A stretch of DNA of 64,000 bases from Pontibacter arcticus (GCF_003284895.1 NZ_QMDV01000003.1:498501-562500); one strand, 5' to 3'; numbered from the stretch's first letter, positions 50,264 to 59,592 are shown. Program-made: numbers and translations. Notes: generated from the sequence alone by a model not told the origin.

Positions 50264-50469
50264 CGAAGGTAATTTCAGGCAAAGGGCGGCAAACCTACTG
50301 CTTTTCAGGAGCGTAATTATACTTATAAAAATGCGGTTTATACTTGGTACCCTGTAAGAGACCTGAACTTAATACAAACTGAATCTCTTTTAATAAAGAA
50401 ACCTGATTTACAAGGGCGTGTTCTCTCATGTACCGGTGAGTTTTGTAATCATACTTTTACAAACAAAAT

Positions 50470-51582
50470 ATGGCCCACAAAGGCAAGATCAAATTTGTAA
50501 GCAAAGACAAAAGCTTATTTTTCCCGACACTCCGTAAGCGTGTAGACGCCTACTTCGAAGAAAACAACATTCCTAAAACTGGCAACACCACCATGGTTGT
50601 AAAAAGCGTCGTGCTTATACTTGCCTATGTGTTGCCGTTTATCTTTTTGCTGGTTTTCACGCCGGCTTTTCCTGCCAGTATGATCTTGTGGTTTATTATG
50701 GGCCTGGGCATTGCCGGAATTGGCATGAGCGTGATGCACGATGCCAACCACGGGGCTTACTCGCCGAGCAGAAAAGTGAACGACCTGATGGGTTATACCT
50801 TGAACCTGGCTGGCGGCTCTGCCTTTAACTGGAAGCTACAGCACAACATACTGCACCATACGTACACCAACGTCATCGAAATGGATGAGGATATACAGGA
50901 CAGGCTGGTGCTGCGTTTTAACCCGCATACCAAGGTTAAATTCTTTCATAAAATACAGTGGTTATATGCTTTCTTGTTTTATGGTTTGCTGACCCTGTAT
51001 TGGGTCCTTGCCAAAGATTTTGTTCAGTATTTCCTGTTCCTGAAAAATGGCGTTAACCCGAACTCGCCGCAGCAGAACAGAACTTTTATGATGAAGCTGA
51101 TCGCTATGAAAGTGCTTTACTTCTTCACCATTTTTGTTGTGCCTACTGTGTTTTTCGGTATTCCTTTTCTGCAGATTTTGTTAGGTTTCCTGTTGATGCA
51201 CTTTGTAGCCGGGATTATCCTGACGGTGGTTTTCCAGTTAGCGCATACGGTAGAGGGCACCAGCCACCCGAGGCCAAATGAGCACGGCACCATCGAGAAC
51301 GACTGGGCAATCCATCAGTTAAATACAACGGTTAATTTCTCGCGTAATAACAAGTTTATTTCGTGGTATGTAGGCGGCCTGAATTACCAGATCGAGCACC
51401 ACCTTTTCCCGCGCATCTGCCACGTACATTACCCGGCCATTTCGGGTATCGTAAAAGAAACTGCCGAAGAATTTAACATCCCGTACATGGAAAACGAGAC
51501 GTTCGGGCAGGCTGTAAAGTCGCATATTAACACGTTGCGCCGTTTCGGTAAATTACCTAACATGAACGAAGCCATCGGGTAA
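50470..51582 (+). CDS. Fatty acid desaturase (acyl-CoA / acyl-lipid type)
   Basis: 370 residues, integral membrane. The three histidine clusters of the di-iron site are all present: HDANHGAY (near residue 94), HNILHHTYTN (near 128) and, near 315, QIEHHLFPRICHVHY. Hydrophobic helices VLILAYVLPFIFLLVFTPAF, ILWFIMGLGIAGIGMSVMH and FTIFVVPTVFFGIPFLQIL surround them. The QxEHH form of the third box is typical of front-end or linoleoyl-CoA desaturase-like enzymes. There is no fused cytochrome b5. It introduces a double bond into membrane fatty acids, often upon cold; the long AT-rich leader would allow regulation, but that is not shown. Confidence 0.93.
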   Translation: MAHKGKIKFVSKDKSLFFPTLRKRVDAYFEENNIPKTGNTTMVVKSVVLILAYVLPFIFLLVFTPAFPASMILWFIMGLGIAGIGMSVMHDANHGAYSPSRKVNDLMGYTLNLAGGSAFNWKLQHNILHHTYTNVIEMDEDIQDRLVLRFNPHTKVKFFHKIQWLYAFLFYGLLTLYWVLAKDFVQYFLFLKNGVNPNSPQQNRTFMMKLIAMKVLYFFTIFVVPTVFFGIPFLQILLGFLLMHFVAGIILTVVFQLAHTVEGTSHPRPNEHGTIENDWAIHQLNTTVNFSRNNKFISWYVGGLNYQIEHHLFPRICHVHYPAISGIVKETAEEFNIPYMENETFGQAVKSHINTLRRFGKLPNMNEAIG

Positions 51583-51602
51583 GTTCATACTTTATTTATC
51601 AT

Positions 51603-51647
51603 AAAAAGCCGGCTGCAGAAGTTTATACTTTAGTAGCCGGCTTTTTT
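51603..51647 (+). terminator. Terminator after the desaturase gene
   Basis: AAAAAGCCGGCT pairs with AGCCGGCTTTTTT; the loop contains TTATACTT. Confidence 0.85.
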
Positions 51648-51779
51648 GTGGTTTATACTTTATGGAACCTTCTAAAGTAACTTTAACTTGGGAATTGGTT
51701 AATTTATGTCTTTGCTGGCGTAGCTTCTTTCTGGCTTAATAGAGATGTTCTTGTGGTATAATTGGCTTTTTCGCTCCAA

Positions 51780-52080
51780 GTCCGCTGGGACTCGTTCTCG
51801 GGCATCGCGCTGTTTACTTGAAGCTTGCCGGGGGTAGGGGCCCTCTATTCGCTGCGCTGCGGGCTGCCACTGGCGTGGCACCGCAACAATTAAAAGGCGC
51901 TCAACCCAAGAACTGGGATAGGTTTTTCTACCAAAGTATTAATTATACTTCTGCTACAAGCATTAGACATTGGCCAGGTGCATATTGCCGACAATTCGCT
52001 GTTTGAGCGTCAGCGAGTTTCGAATTGTCTTGATTCTTTTGCTTACTTTTCTCATCAAGGAGAAAAGTGAGGCCCAGCCG
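51780..52080. repeat. GC-richer intergenic block with several hairpins
   Basis: Part of an 835-base gene-free region (51583-52417). It holds TGCCAC-TGGC-GTGGCA (51865-51880), GACAATTCG paired with CGAATTGTC (51990-51998 and 52021-52029), and ACTTTTCTC-ATCAAG-GAGAAAAGT (52045-52068). The base composition is higher in GC than the adjoining spacer, and frames are short and broken by stops. It resembles a decayed repeat or mobile-element remnant; I cannot assign it to a family. Confidence 0.45.
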
Positions 52081-52246
52081 GCGAGGCGAAAAAACCAGCT
52101 ATAAAACAAATGCTTTCTAAGCTAAGAAAGGAATTGCAACGCCATAAACATATCCTAAGCTTAAGTTAAAGTATAACTTTAAAACATCCAACAGCATAAG
52201 CTAAGCATCCTCAGAAGTATAAATAGGATATAGCGAAACTTAAAGT

Positions 52247-52254
52247 TATCTTTG
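52247..52254 (+). promoter_or_regulatory. DEAD-box helicase promoter -7 element TATCTTTG
   Basis: Exact TAnnTTTG match 164 bases before the helicase start, giving a leader of about 155 bases. No TTTG box at the canonical distance. Confidence 0.55.
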
Positions 52255-52283
52255 TAACTAATTACCCCTCTTTTGTCCCCTAT

Positions 52284-52398
52284 AGAACCATAGTTCTGTT
52301 TAAAGGGTTGATGAAGATACGGACAGAAAACTGGCGTCAGGTAGTACATCAGCAATGTTCTTCATCGTAAACAAGCAGCCTTAAAAACAACAGGCTGC
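52284..52398 (+). promoter_or_regulatory. Structured leader of the DEAD-box helicase mRNA
   Basis: Two hairpins lie in the leader: AGAAC-CATA-GTTCT (52284-52297) and GCAGCCT with AGGCTGC (52375-52381 and 52392-52398), the second ending 19 bases before the start codon. Long structured leaders are common for cold-induced DEAD-box helicase genes in other bacteria; a role here is inference. Confidence 0.4.
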
Positions 52399-52417
52399 AA
52401 ATCAACAAAATCAATTA

Positions 52418-53773
52418 ATGACATTCGAAAATTTAAACCTGATTGAGCCTATCTTAAACGCTCTTCAAACCGAAGGATATACCAAACCAACTCCAATACA
52501 GGCACAGGCCATTCCTTACATATTGCAACAACGCGACATTTTAGGTTGCGCCCAGACAGGCACTGGTAAAACAGCCGCCTTCTCTATTCCGATCATTCAG
52601 TTATTACACGCGCAGCCTGTTAAAGGCAACCGCAACATCCGGGCTTTAATTTTAACGCCAACCCGCGAGCTGGCCATCCAGATCGGCGAAAGCTTGGCGG
52701 CTTACGGCAAGAACACCGGCCTGAAACACACCGTTATTTTTGGTGGTGTATCGCAGCATGCGCAAACACAAGCTTTGCGTGCCGGCGTGGATATACTGGT
52801 AGCTACGCCGGGCCGTTTGCTCGATCTGATGAACCAACGCTTTATACACCTGCAGCACCTGCAATTGTTTGTGCTGGATGAAGCAGACCGTATGCTGGAC
52901 ATGGGTTTTGTGAACGATGTACGCAAAGTGCTGAAAGTGTTGCCTGAGAAAAAACAATCGCTGTTCTTCTCGGCTACGATGGCACCTGAAATTATGAAAC
53001 TGGCTGATACGATCCTGGTGAACCCGGCGAAAGTAGAAGTGACGCCAGCAGCCACAACCGTTAACTCGATTAAGCAAGCGGTATATTACGTTAAGAAATC
53101 AGACAAGAAAAGCCTCCTGATCCACTTACTGAAAGAAGGCTCTATAGACCGTGTCCTGATCTTTACACGCACCAAGCACGGCGCCGACCGCGTAGCAAAA
53201 GATGTGAATAATGCGGGTATGCAGGCCGAAGCCATCCATGGCAACAAGTCGCAGAATGCACGCGTTAGGGCTCTCGAAAACTTTAAAAGCAGCCGTACCC
53301 GTGTATTAGTTGCCACAGATATTGCCGCACGCGGAATTGATGTAGACGACCTGGCACACGTTATTAACTACGAACTGCCAAACGAGCCGGAAACGTATGT
53401 ACACCGTATTGGCCGTACAGGTCGTGCAGGTGCATCGGGTACAGCACTTTCTTTCTGCGATGCAGAGGAAACTTCTTATTTAATCTCAATCCAGAAACTG
53501 ATCTCCAAGTCGGTTCCGGTAATTGATAACCACCCGTACCCGATGACGGCAAAAGATTTTGCAGCAGCAGCTTCTACCGTGAAAGAGAAAAAACGCGGTG
53601 GCGGTAATGGCGGCCGAGGCAACTGGGGCAACAAACCAAGAACCGAAGGCAGCAGCAATGGCAACAGAAATGCGAGCACCGGCAGAAGTTCTTCAAACGG
53701 AAACAGAAGCACAGGAAGCAGCAACAATGGCGAGCGCCGCTGGAGCAACAAACCAAAACCTAGCGTTGCTTAA
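52418..53773 (+). CDS. DEAD-box ATP-dependent RNA helicase (RhlE-like)
   Basis: 451 residues. It unwinds RNA, probably in ribosome assembly or mRNA turnover. Q motif [31 protein letters not shown], Walker A AQTGTGKT (near residue 48), [21 protein letters not shown] box [13 protein letters not shown] (near 150), SATM, then [26 protein letters not shown] and [10 protein letters not shown]. The last 70 residues are a low-complexity Arg/Gly/Asn/Ser tail, normal for RhlE-type enzymes and likely to contact RNA. Single gene with a shared terminator downstream. Confidence 0.95.
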   Translation: MTFENLNLIEPILNALQTEGYTKPTPIQAQAIPYILQQRDILGCAQTGTGKTAAFSIPIIQLLHAQPVKGNRNIRALILTPTRELAIQIGESLAAYGKNTGLKHTVIFGGVSQHAQTQALRAGVDILVATPGRLLDLMNQRFIHLQHLQLFVLDEADRMLDMGFVNDVRKVLKVLPEKKQSLFFSATMAPEIMKLADTILVNPAKVEVTPAATTVNSIKQAVYYVKKSDKKSLLIHLLKEGSIDRVLIFTRTKHGADRVAKDVNNAGMQAEAIHGNKSQNARVRALENFKSSRTRVLVATDIAARGIDVDDLAHVINYELPNEPETYVHRIGRTGRAGASGTALSFCDAEETSYLISIQKLISKSVPVIDNHPYPMTAKDFAAAASTVKEKKRGGGNGGRGNWGNKPRTEGSSNGNRNASTGRSSSNGNRSTGSSNNGERRWSNKPKPSVA

Positions 53774-53795
53774 TTACTAGCAACCTACTAACCAT

Positions 53796-53830
53796 AAAAA
53801 AGGCTACTCTATAAATGAGTAGCCTTTTTT
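53796..53830. terminator. Bidirectional terminator, 14-bp stem
   Basis: AAAAAAGGCTACTC pairs with GAGTAGCCTTTTTT around a 7-base loop, between the convergent helicase and glycine-zipper genes. Confidence 0.88.
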
Positions 53831-53860
53831 CGTTTAGGATGTTAAACCTTACAATTGGTG

Positions 53861-54127
53861 TTATCTGTTATCTTTATCTTTATAGCCTTCGTAGCGTTTT
53901 CTGTCTTTTTTCTTGTCTTTTTTACGGCCAACTGCGCCACCAACTACGGTACCTGCGGCTGCACCAACTACGGCACCACTGGTACCACCAACAGCTGCTC
54001 CGGTTGCAGCACCTGCCGCGCCACCTATTGCAGCCCCTTTTGCTTTTCTGCTCCAGCCATCACTGGCACAACTGCCCAGTATAAAAACTGTAAGCATCAT
54101 TGTTATGGATAATTTTATATTTTTCAT
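53861..54127 (-). CDS. Glycine-zipper lipoprotein
   Basis: 88 residues. Lipoprotein signal MKNIKLSITMMLTVFILGSC with lipidated cysteine at 20, then a glycine-zipper domain of alternating GxxxG/A repeats (KGAAIGGAAGAATGAAVGG and GAVVGAAAGTVVGGAVG) and a strongly charged tail (KKDKKKDRKRYEGYKDKDNR). This is the YMGG/OmpA-like Gly-zipper type, which inserts in or lines the outer membrane; its function is not established. The frames on the opposite strand across it are artefacts of its GC-rich repeats. Confidence 0.85.
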   Translation of the reverse strand: MKNIKLSITMMLTVFILGSCASDGWSRKAKGAAIGGAAGAATGAAVGGTSGAVVGAAAGTVVGGAVGRKKDKKKDRKRYEGYKDKDNR

Positions 54128-54408
54128 AGTCTTATCTGATTAGTGTGATTCTGTAAGAATACGGAAAATTAAACGTGGAAGTTGTGTTAAGCAGGTTTTG
54201 CAGCTGTATAGTCAGGTTTATAAACTTTTTTATTATTGAATTGTTAATATGAGTTTATTATTATAATGCAAATTTCTGTAACCTGCATAGGTATGGTTTC
54301 GGAATGAAGAACAGCAACATAGAAAGTATAAAAAAGGTTAACGTATAAACTGTTGTTCTGGACAGATATAAACAAATCGGAAGCAGCAGCGTATTCCCTC
54401 TCTTTTAT
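54128..54408. other. AT-rich intergenic region
   Basis: No gene seen. It contains an AAGTATA copy near 54327 and, at its end, the promoter element of the acetyltransferase gene. Confidence 0.4.
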
Positions 54409-54416
54409 TACCTTTG
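54409..54416 (+). promoter_or_regulatory. Promoter -7 element TACCTTTG of the acetyltransferase gene
   Basis: Exact TAnnTTTG match; the start codon is 22 bases downstream, a leader of about 16 bases. Confidence 0.5.
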
Positions 54417-54438
54417 AAAATATAGTAGCTTTAATCTG

Positions 54439-54963
54439 ATGCTTAATATCCGCATACTTCCCTGTTCCGAATCCGACCTTTATACGTTACAAGATATTGC
54501 CATAAACGCCTACGGCGATCATTACCTGCATCTGTGGCATGATGGCGGCGCGTGGTACATGGAAAAATGTTTTAGCGATGCTACCCTGAAAAGCGAACTG
54601 CAGGACGATACCGCAGCGTTCTTTTTTATCTATGCTGATCAGGAACTGGTGGGTTACCTGAAACTTAACCTCAACAAAGCGCTGAAAGGGTTTGATGCAA
54701 AAGATTGCCTCGAACTGGAACGCATTTACTTAGTTAAGACCGCTACTGCAAAAGGGATAGGCGCAGAAGTGCTTAGCTTTACGAAAGCATACGCAGAGGC
54801 CCGGCAAAATAAGCTGATCTGGCTCAAAGCTATGGACACAAGCCAGAATGCCATCGATTTTTATACCCAGCATGGGTTCAGGCATTACAGCACCCACCAA
54901 CTTGATTTTGAGCAAATGAAGCAGGAATACCGGGGCATGGTCATCATGAAACTCGAGCTGTAA
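54439..54963 (+). CDS. GNAT family N-acetyltransferase
   Basis: 174 residues. MLNIRILPCSESDLYTLQDIAINAY at the start, FFFIYADQELVGYLKLNLNKA in the central strands, then LELERIYLVKTATAKGIGAEVLSFTKAYAEA with the acetyl-CoA loop in A-x-G-I-G, and IWLKAMDTSQNAIDFYTQHGFRHY. The gap between the first helix and the central strands carries a DHYLHLWHDGGAWYMEKCF segment typical of the subset often annotated as diamine or spermidine acetyltransferase-like; substrate unknown. Confidence 0.9.
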   Translation: MLNIRILPCSESDLYTLQDIAINAYGDHYLHLWHDGGAWYMEKCFSDATLKSELQDDTAAFFFIYADQELVGYLKLNLNKALKGFDAKDCLELERIYLVKTATAKGIGAEVLSFTKAYAEARQNKLIWLKAMDTSQNAIDFYTQHGFRHYSTHQLDFEQMKQEYRGMVIMKLEL

Positions 54964-55131
54964 CCGTATTTATACTTTCATACTTTTCTCAGATCAGGAA
55001 TTATAATGCCAACTATTCCGGATGTTGGTTGTTACCTCATCGTGCTGTTACGTTTCCTGAAAATCGGGTAAACCTTCTGGGTTATACTTGCGGTGCAAAT
55101 TGCCGGATACAAAAAGCTAATCAAAGTATAC

Positions 55132-56100
55132 ATGATAGAGCCAACATTGGATGTATTGATTGTGGGCGGCGGACCGATTGGGCTGGCTTGTGGCATCGAA
55201 GCGCAAAAGGCTGGTTTATCGTACCTGGTAGTGGAAAAAGGCTGCCTGGTTAATTCGCTTTTCAATTACCCGCTCAACATGACGTTTTTCTCTACCGCCG
55301 ACAGGCTGGAGATTGGCGGCCATCCGTTTCCTTCGATCCATGCCAAGCCAAACCGTGCCGAAGCCCTGGAATATTACCGTCGCGTAGCCGATGCCAAAGC
55401 ACTAAGTATAAATTTGTTTGAGGAAGTAGAATCTGTTTCAGAAAGCGAGCAGTTTTATACGATAACTACAAGTAAAGCTACCTACCGGGCGCGGCATATT
55501 GTGTTGGCTACCGGCTTTTATGATATCCCGAATATGCTGGGCGTGCCCGGAGAGGAGTTGCCTAAAGTAAAGCATTATTATTACGATCCGCATTTTTATT
55601 ATAAGCAGAAAGTGGTGGTGATCGGGGCAAATAATTCGGCGGCCGATGTGGCCCTGGAAACCTGGCGGAAAGGGGCGGATGTAACGATGGTAGTACGCGA
55701 ACCGCAACTTGGCAACATAAAATACTGGACCAAACCCGACCTCGAAAACCGGATATCAGAAGGAAGTATAAAAGCCTACTTCAGCGCGCACCTCAGCGAA
55801 ATAAGAGAACTGGAAGTGGATATCCAGTCACCAGCAGGAAAAGTAACCATAGCCAATGATTTTGTAATGGCCATGACGGGTTATAAACCAAACTTTAACT
55901 TGCTGCAGAAAGTGGGCGTTACTTTATCTGCTGATAACCGCATGCACCCAACGTTTAACCCGGACACCATGGAAACAAACAAAACCGGCGTTTACCTGGC
56001 GGGCGTAGTATGCGGCGGCATGGATACCCACAGCTGGTTTATCGAAAACTCCAGGGAACATGCCGTAAAAATTATGCATCATATCAGCACCAACGTATAA
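55132..56100 (+). CDS. YpdA-family putative bacillithiol-disulfide-type reductase
   Basis: 322 residues from ATG 55132. FAD motif VLIVGGGPIGLACGIEAQKAG (residues 8-28), then NYPLNMTFFSTADRLEIGGHPFPS, which is the characteristic conserved stretch of YpdA proteins, and NADPH motif VVVIGANNSAADVALETWRKGADVTMVVR; C-terminal TGVYLAGVVCGGMDTHSWFIENSREHA. Family members in Firmicutes and Bacteroidota reduce bacillithiol disulfide; bacillithiol genes are not in the window, so the thiol partner is an assumption. A TATACTTG box at 55083-55090 could be its promoter. Confidence 0.88.
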   Translation: MIEPTLDVLIVGGGPIGLACGIEAQKAGLSYLVVEKGCLVNSLFNYPLNMTFFSTADRLEIGGHPFPSIHAKPNRAEALEYYRRVADAKALSINLFEEVESVSESEQFYTITTSKATYRARHIVLATGFYDIPNMLGVPGEELPKVKHYYYDPHFYYKQKVVVIGANNSAADVALETWRKGADVTMVVREPQLGNIKYWTKPDLENRISEGSIKAYFSAHLSEIRELEVDIQSPAGKVTIANDFVMAMTGYKPNFNLLQKVGVTLSADNRMHPTFNPDTMETNKTGVYLAGVVCGGMDTHSWFIENSREHAVKIMHHISTNV

Positions 56101-56102
56101 AT

Positions 56103-57002
56103 TTATACTTTAACGATGCTGTTCTGGCGGGCACGGCTTACCAAGTATACACCAGCAAAAATGAGGAGTGCATATAGGCCTTTTTCCAGCGTAAACACAT
56201 CTTTGCCAAAACCCACCGCAATAAAAATAGCCAGCAAGGGTTGCAAATACATGTAAATACCCACCAGCGACGGACTCGCAAATTTTAAAGCCCAGGCATT
56301 GAGCAGGTAAGTCAGAAACGTAACAGCCAGCACCATAAACAGCAACGCCAACCACACAAACGTAGGAAACGAAGTATAATCCGGGGTTTGCAGCTGTTGA
56401 TACCCAAACGGAATAACCACCACAGCCCCCACGGCAAAAATGCGGCTCACAATAGTAATGGCTTTATACTTTAACATCAGCGGTTTTACCAGCACCAGGT
56501 AAATGCCGTAACTGATCGCGTTCAGGATAATGAGTAAGTCGCCGAGCCAGTGGCCGGTTGTGCTGCTGCTTGCCGAGTTGTTGATCAGAAGAAACGCACC
56601 TAAACATGCCACGCCAATGCCCGTTACTTTGCGCCAGCCAACGCGCTCTTTCAGAAGTATAGCCGAGAAAACTACCACAGCCACCGGGCCCACGATCATC
56701 AAAAGTGCCGCATTGATAGGCGCCGTTAAATTAAGTCCGCCAAAAAAGCAAAGCTGGTTAATGGCAATGCCCGTCAGGCCGCAAAGGACAGACCGCATAT
56801 TATCGCTCCAGCCCACAATTTTTTCCTTTACCAGGAGCTTCGAGAGTATCCCAAAAAACAGCGCCGCCGACACCACCCGGATCATGATCAGGCCGAACGG
56901 ACCGATATATTCCGGCATTACTTCTTTGGCCACACTAAAATTGGCTGCGTAGATCAGGGCAACCAGAAAGAGCGAGGCGTGTACCTGTATTTGTTTACTC
57001 AT
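56103..57002 (-). CDS. EamA family (DMT superfamily) transporter
   Basis: 299 residues and ten transmembrane helices arranged as two EamA repeats of five. The first begins LFLVALIYAANFSVAKEVMPEYIGPFGLIMIRVVSAALFFG with the N-F-x-x-K start and R after helix two; the second begins WLGDLLIILNAISYGIYLVLVKPLMLKYKA. PSLVGIYMYLQPLLAIFIAVGFGKDVFTLEKGLYALLIFAGVYLVSR is the usual end. Members export amino acids or metabolites; the substrate is unknown. Its stop codon lies two bases from that of the convergent YpdA gene. Confidence 0.92.
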   Translation of the reverse strand: MSKQIQVHASLFLVALIYAANFSVAKEVMPEYIGPFGLIMIRVVSAALFFGILSKLLVKEKIVGWSDNMRSVLCGLTGIAINQLCFFGGLNLTAPINAALLMIVGPVAVVVFSAILLKERVGWRKVTGIGVACLGAFLLINNSASSSTTGHWLGDLLIILNAISYGIYLVLVKPLMLKYKAITIVSRIFAVGAVVVIPFGYQQLQTPDYTSFPTFVWLALLFMVLAVTFLTYLLNAWALKFASPSLVGIYMYLQPLLAIFIAVGFGKDVFTLEKGLYALLIFAGVYLVSRARQNSIVKV

Positions 57003-57007
57003 GGGTA

Positions 57008-57015
57008 CAAAAGTA
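57008..57015 (-). promoter_or_regulatory. Promoter -7 element TACTTTTG directly before the EamA start
   Basis: Exact TAnnTTTG match on the minus strand with only TACCC between it and the ATG, so the mRNA should be leaderless, as proposed for fabG. Confidence 0.45.
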
Positions 57016-57080
57016 GTATGTTTTTATGGAGTGCCGTATAAGTACCAAAATCAATTTGTAATCCATTTGTAAAGTATAAA

Positions 57081-58235
57081 ATGAACCAACTCCCCCTCAC
57101 AGTCAGAAGGTCGATAGAACTGATGGGCCTTTTCTTTTTAGGCTGGATAATTGTGCTGGCAAGCGACCTGCTGGCTCCGCTGCTGATGGCTTTTTTTATC
57201 AGTATCATGTTGCTGCCGCTGTATCGGTTCCTGGTGAGACGAAAGCTGCCCGACGGGCTGGCAATTGGCGTTAGTTTATTGTTAATGGCTGTGGTAGTGG
57301 GGCTTATCGTCTGGTTTTTTTCGTCCCAGATCAGCAGCCTGATTACGGATTTCCCGGTGATACAGAAAAACGTGACCAACCACTTAACGGCCCTGAGCAG
57401 TTGGGTAAGTACTAAAACTCCTTTCTCTACACAGGAGCAGTTGCAAATTATAAATGACCAGAGCAGCAAGGTACTGAACTATGCCGGCGGTATGCTGAGC
57501 GGCGCTGCTACCTCGGTAACGGGCATCTTTATTTTCCTGGGATTATTGCCTATCTATATCTTCCTGATGCTTTTTTACAAGAACCTGTTGCTGCGTTTCG
57601 TCTTTTTCTGGTTCCCGACCGAAAACCACGAAAAGGTGGAAGAAGGCATGCGCGAAATGGAAGTCATCATTAAAAGTTACCTGTTCGGGTTGCTTATCCA
57701 GGTGTCGTACATGACGGTTTTGCTGGGCGGTATACTGCTGATATTAGGTATAAAGCATGCATTGCTGATCGGGGTTATTTTCGCTTTCCTGAACCTGATT
57801 CCATACGTAGGGGCTTTGCTCGGCAACCTGATTGGTGTGTTGCTTACGCTGGCTTCGTCTCCAGAATTAGGGCCTATTTTTATTGTGTTGGGTACGATCA
57901 CGGCTGTTCAGTTTCTGGATAACAACATTCTGATGCCGCGCATTGTAGGTTCCAAAGTAAAGATAAATGCGCTGGCTACAATCGTGGGCGTGCTGGTGGG
58001 CGGCGAGCTGGCCGGTATTTCTGGTATGTTCTTATCGCTGCCGATTATTGCAGTGCTGAAAGTGGTGTTCGACCGAAGTGAGCAGTTTAAGCAATGGGGC
58101 GTTTTATTCGGGGAAGAAAGGCCTAACCGCAGCCCGATGGAAGTACCTGCCCTGCGGGAAAAAGACGAAGTTGTGCAAGACCAACTGGAGCGCGAAAACG
58201 AAATTGACCCGACCGATCGCTCCTCAAAAGTATAA
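57081..58235 (+). CDS. AI-2E family transporter
   Basis: 384 residues with eight predicted helices. The organisation is that of the AI-2E/TqsA superfamily: LGWIIVLASDLLAPLLMAFFISIMLLPLYRFLVRRKLPDGLAIGVSLLLM, a soluble periplasmic or cytoplasmic loop (SSQISSLITDFPVIQKNVTNHL), then LLPIYIFLMLFYKNLLLRFVF, LIGVIFAFLNLIPYVGALLGNLIGVLLTL, the signature VQFLDNNILMPRIVGSKVKINALATIVGVLVGGELAGISGMFLSLPI and a charged tail. Founding members export the signal AI-2, but many act in Na+/H+ exchange, so the substrate is left open. Confidence 0.93.
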   Translation: MNQLPLTVRRSIELMGLFFLGWIIVLASDLLAPLLMAFFISIMLLPLYRFLVRRKLPDGLAIGVSLLLMAVVVGLIVWFFSSQISSLITDFPVIQKNVTNHLTALSSWVSTKTPFSTQEQLQIINDQSSKVLNYAGGMLSGAATSVTGIFIFLGLLPIYIFLMLFYKNLLLRFVFFWFPTENHEKVEEGMREMEVIIKSYLFGLLIQVSYMTVLLGGILLILGIKHALLIGVIFAFLNLIPYVGALLGNLIGVLLTLASSPELGPIFIVLGTITAVQFLDNNILMPRIVGSKVKINALATIVGVLVGGELAGISGMFLSLPIIAVLKVVFDRSEQFKQWGVLFGEERPNRSPMEVPALREKDEVVQDQLERENEIDPTDRSSKV

Positions 58236-58278
58236 AGAAGGGAATCAAGTAAGCGTTACCACTTTCAGTACAAATAGG

Positions 58279-58286
58279 TAACTTTG
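58279..58286 (+). promoter_or_regulatory. rarA promoter -7 element TAACTTTG
   Basis: Exact TAnnTTTG match, 38 bases before the ATG at 58324. Transcription from here would begin beyond a possible in-frame TTG-type start at 58288 and so fixes the shorter protein. Confidence 0.6.
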
Positions 58287-58323
58287 TTTGAACGGATACC
58301 TGAGAAAGCCCATTACAAAACAA

Positions 58324-59592
58324 ATGAACCACCCGAATATACCGCTTGCCGAGCGCATGCGCCCCCACAACTTAGATCAGTATTACGGCCAGCAGCATTT
58401 GGTTGGCCCGACCGGTATTTTACGGCGCTACATCGAAGGCGGCGTGATACCAAGTATGATTTTGTGGGGCCCGCCCGGCGTTGGCAAAACCACCCTCGGT
58501 AATATCATCGCGAACCAGATGAAGGTACCGTTTGTGGCCCTCAGTGCGATAAATGCAGGCGTAAAAGATATTCGGGATGTAATAGATCAGGCCAAGAAAC
58601 GGCAGGGCACCGTGCTGTTTATAGATGAGATTCATCGTTTTAACAAATCGCAGCAGGACGCGTTGCTTGGCGCAGTAGAAAAAGGGACCGTTACCTTAGT
58701 GGGCGCTACCACCGAGAATCCTTCCTTCGAAGTGATCTCCGCTTTGCTCTCGCGTTGCCAGGTATACATTCTGAAACACCTCAGCAAAACCGAACTGATC
58801 GAGCTGGTAGATAAAGCGCTGGCCCAGGACGAATGGATGCGCCACCGCAACGTGCGCGTGCAGGAGTATGAAGCGTTGCTAACTATTTCGGGAGGCGATG
58901 CGCGTAAACTTCTGAACCTGCTCGAGATTGTGGCCGAAGGGGTGAAAGGCGAGGAAGTAGTGGTTACAAATGAGCTGGTAAAACAGGTAGCGCAGCAGAA
59001 CATTGTGATGTACGATAAGTCGGGGGAGATGCACTACGATCTGGTTTCGGCTTTCATCAAATCCATCCGCGGCTCCGATCCGAATGCAGCTGTTTATTGG
59101 CTGGCCCGCATGATCGAAGGTGGCGAAGATCCTAAATTTATTGCCCGCCGGTTGCTGATTGCCTCCTCCGAAGACATTGGCCTGGCCAATGCCAATGCCC
59201 TGCTGATGGCTACGTCATGTTTCCAGGCAGTGCAGATGATCGGGTACCCCGAAGCGGAAATTATACTTTCGCAGTGTACGGTTTACCTGGCCACATCACC
59301 CAAAAGCAACGCTTCTTACAAAGCCATCAAACAGGCCCGGCAACTGGTGCAGCAAACCGGTAATTTGCCTGTGCCGCTCCACCTGCGCAACGCGCCAACC
59401 AAACTGATGAAAGAAATAGGCTACGGCAACGATTACAAGTATGCCCACGACTACGAAGGTAATTTTGTGCAACAGGAGTTTATGCCCGATGGCCTTAGCA
59501 GCACCGCTCTCTACAAACCCGGCCAGAACGGCCGCGAAACCGAAATGCTCAAACAACTGCAAGGCCAGTGGGGCAAAAAGTATGGATACTAA
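58324..59592 (+). CDS. rarA: Replication-associated recombination protein A (RarA/MgsA AAA+ ATPase)
   Basis: 422 residues. It acts at stalled replication forks with single-strand binding protein and recombination proteins. NIPLAERMRPHNLDQYYGQQHLVGPTGILRRYI opens the clamp-loader-like fold; Walker A is GPPGVGKTTLG (residues near 52), Walker B FIDEIHRFNKSQQDALL (near 99), sensor 1 LVGATTENPSFEV and the arginine finger in ALLSRC; the C-terminal YDLVSAFIKSIRGSDPNAAVYWLARMIEGGEDP, RRLLIASSEDIGLAN and RNAPTKLMKEIGYG are RarA-specific. Start at 58324 from the promoter and family N-terminus. Confidence 0.96.
   Translation: MNHPNIPLAERMRPHNLDQYYGQQHLVGPTGILRRYIEGGVIPSMILWGPPGVGKTTLGNIIANQMKVPFVALSAINAGVKDIRDVIDQAKKRQGTVLFIDEIHRFNKSQQDALLGAVEKGTVTLVGATTENPSFEVISALLSRCQVYILKHLSKTELIELVDKALAQDEWMRHRNVRVQEYEALLTISGGDARKLLNLLEIVAEGVKGEEVVVTNELVKQVAQQNIVMYDKSGEMHYDLVSAFIKSIRGSDPNAAVYWLARMIEGGEDPKFIARRLLIASSEDIGLANANALLMATSCFQAVQMIGYPEAEIILSQCTVYLATSPKSNASYKAIKQARQLVQQTGNLPVPLHLRNAPTKLMKEIGYGNDYKYAHDYEGNFVQQEFMPDGLSSTALYKPGQNGRETEMLKQLQGQWGKKYGY

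Noticed and set aside
50264..50469. Riboswitch (c-di-GMP or fluoride type) in the desaturase leader
   Set aside because: A stretch GGGCGGCAAACC looked suggestive, but the remaining conserved elements of these classes are missing.
51699..51881. 60-residue minus-strand protein
   Set aside because: Lies in a repeat-like non-coding block, with no start context and a composition (Arg/Gln-rich) of a spurious frame.
53855..54112. Cysteine/threonine-rich proteins on the plus strand
   Set aside because: They are the antisense reading of the glycine-zipper lipoprotein gene, whose repetitive GC-rich codons give low-complexity shadows.
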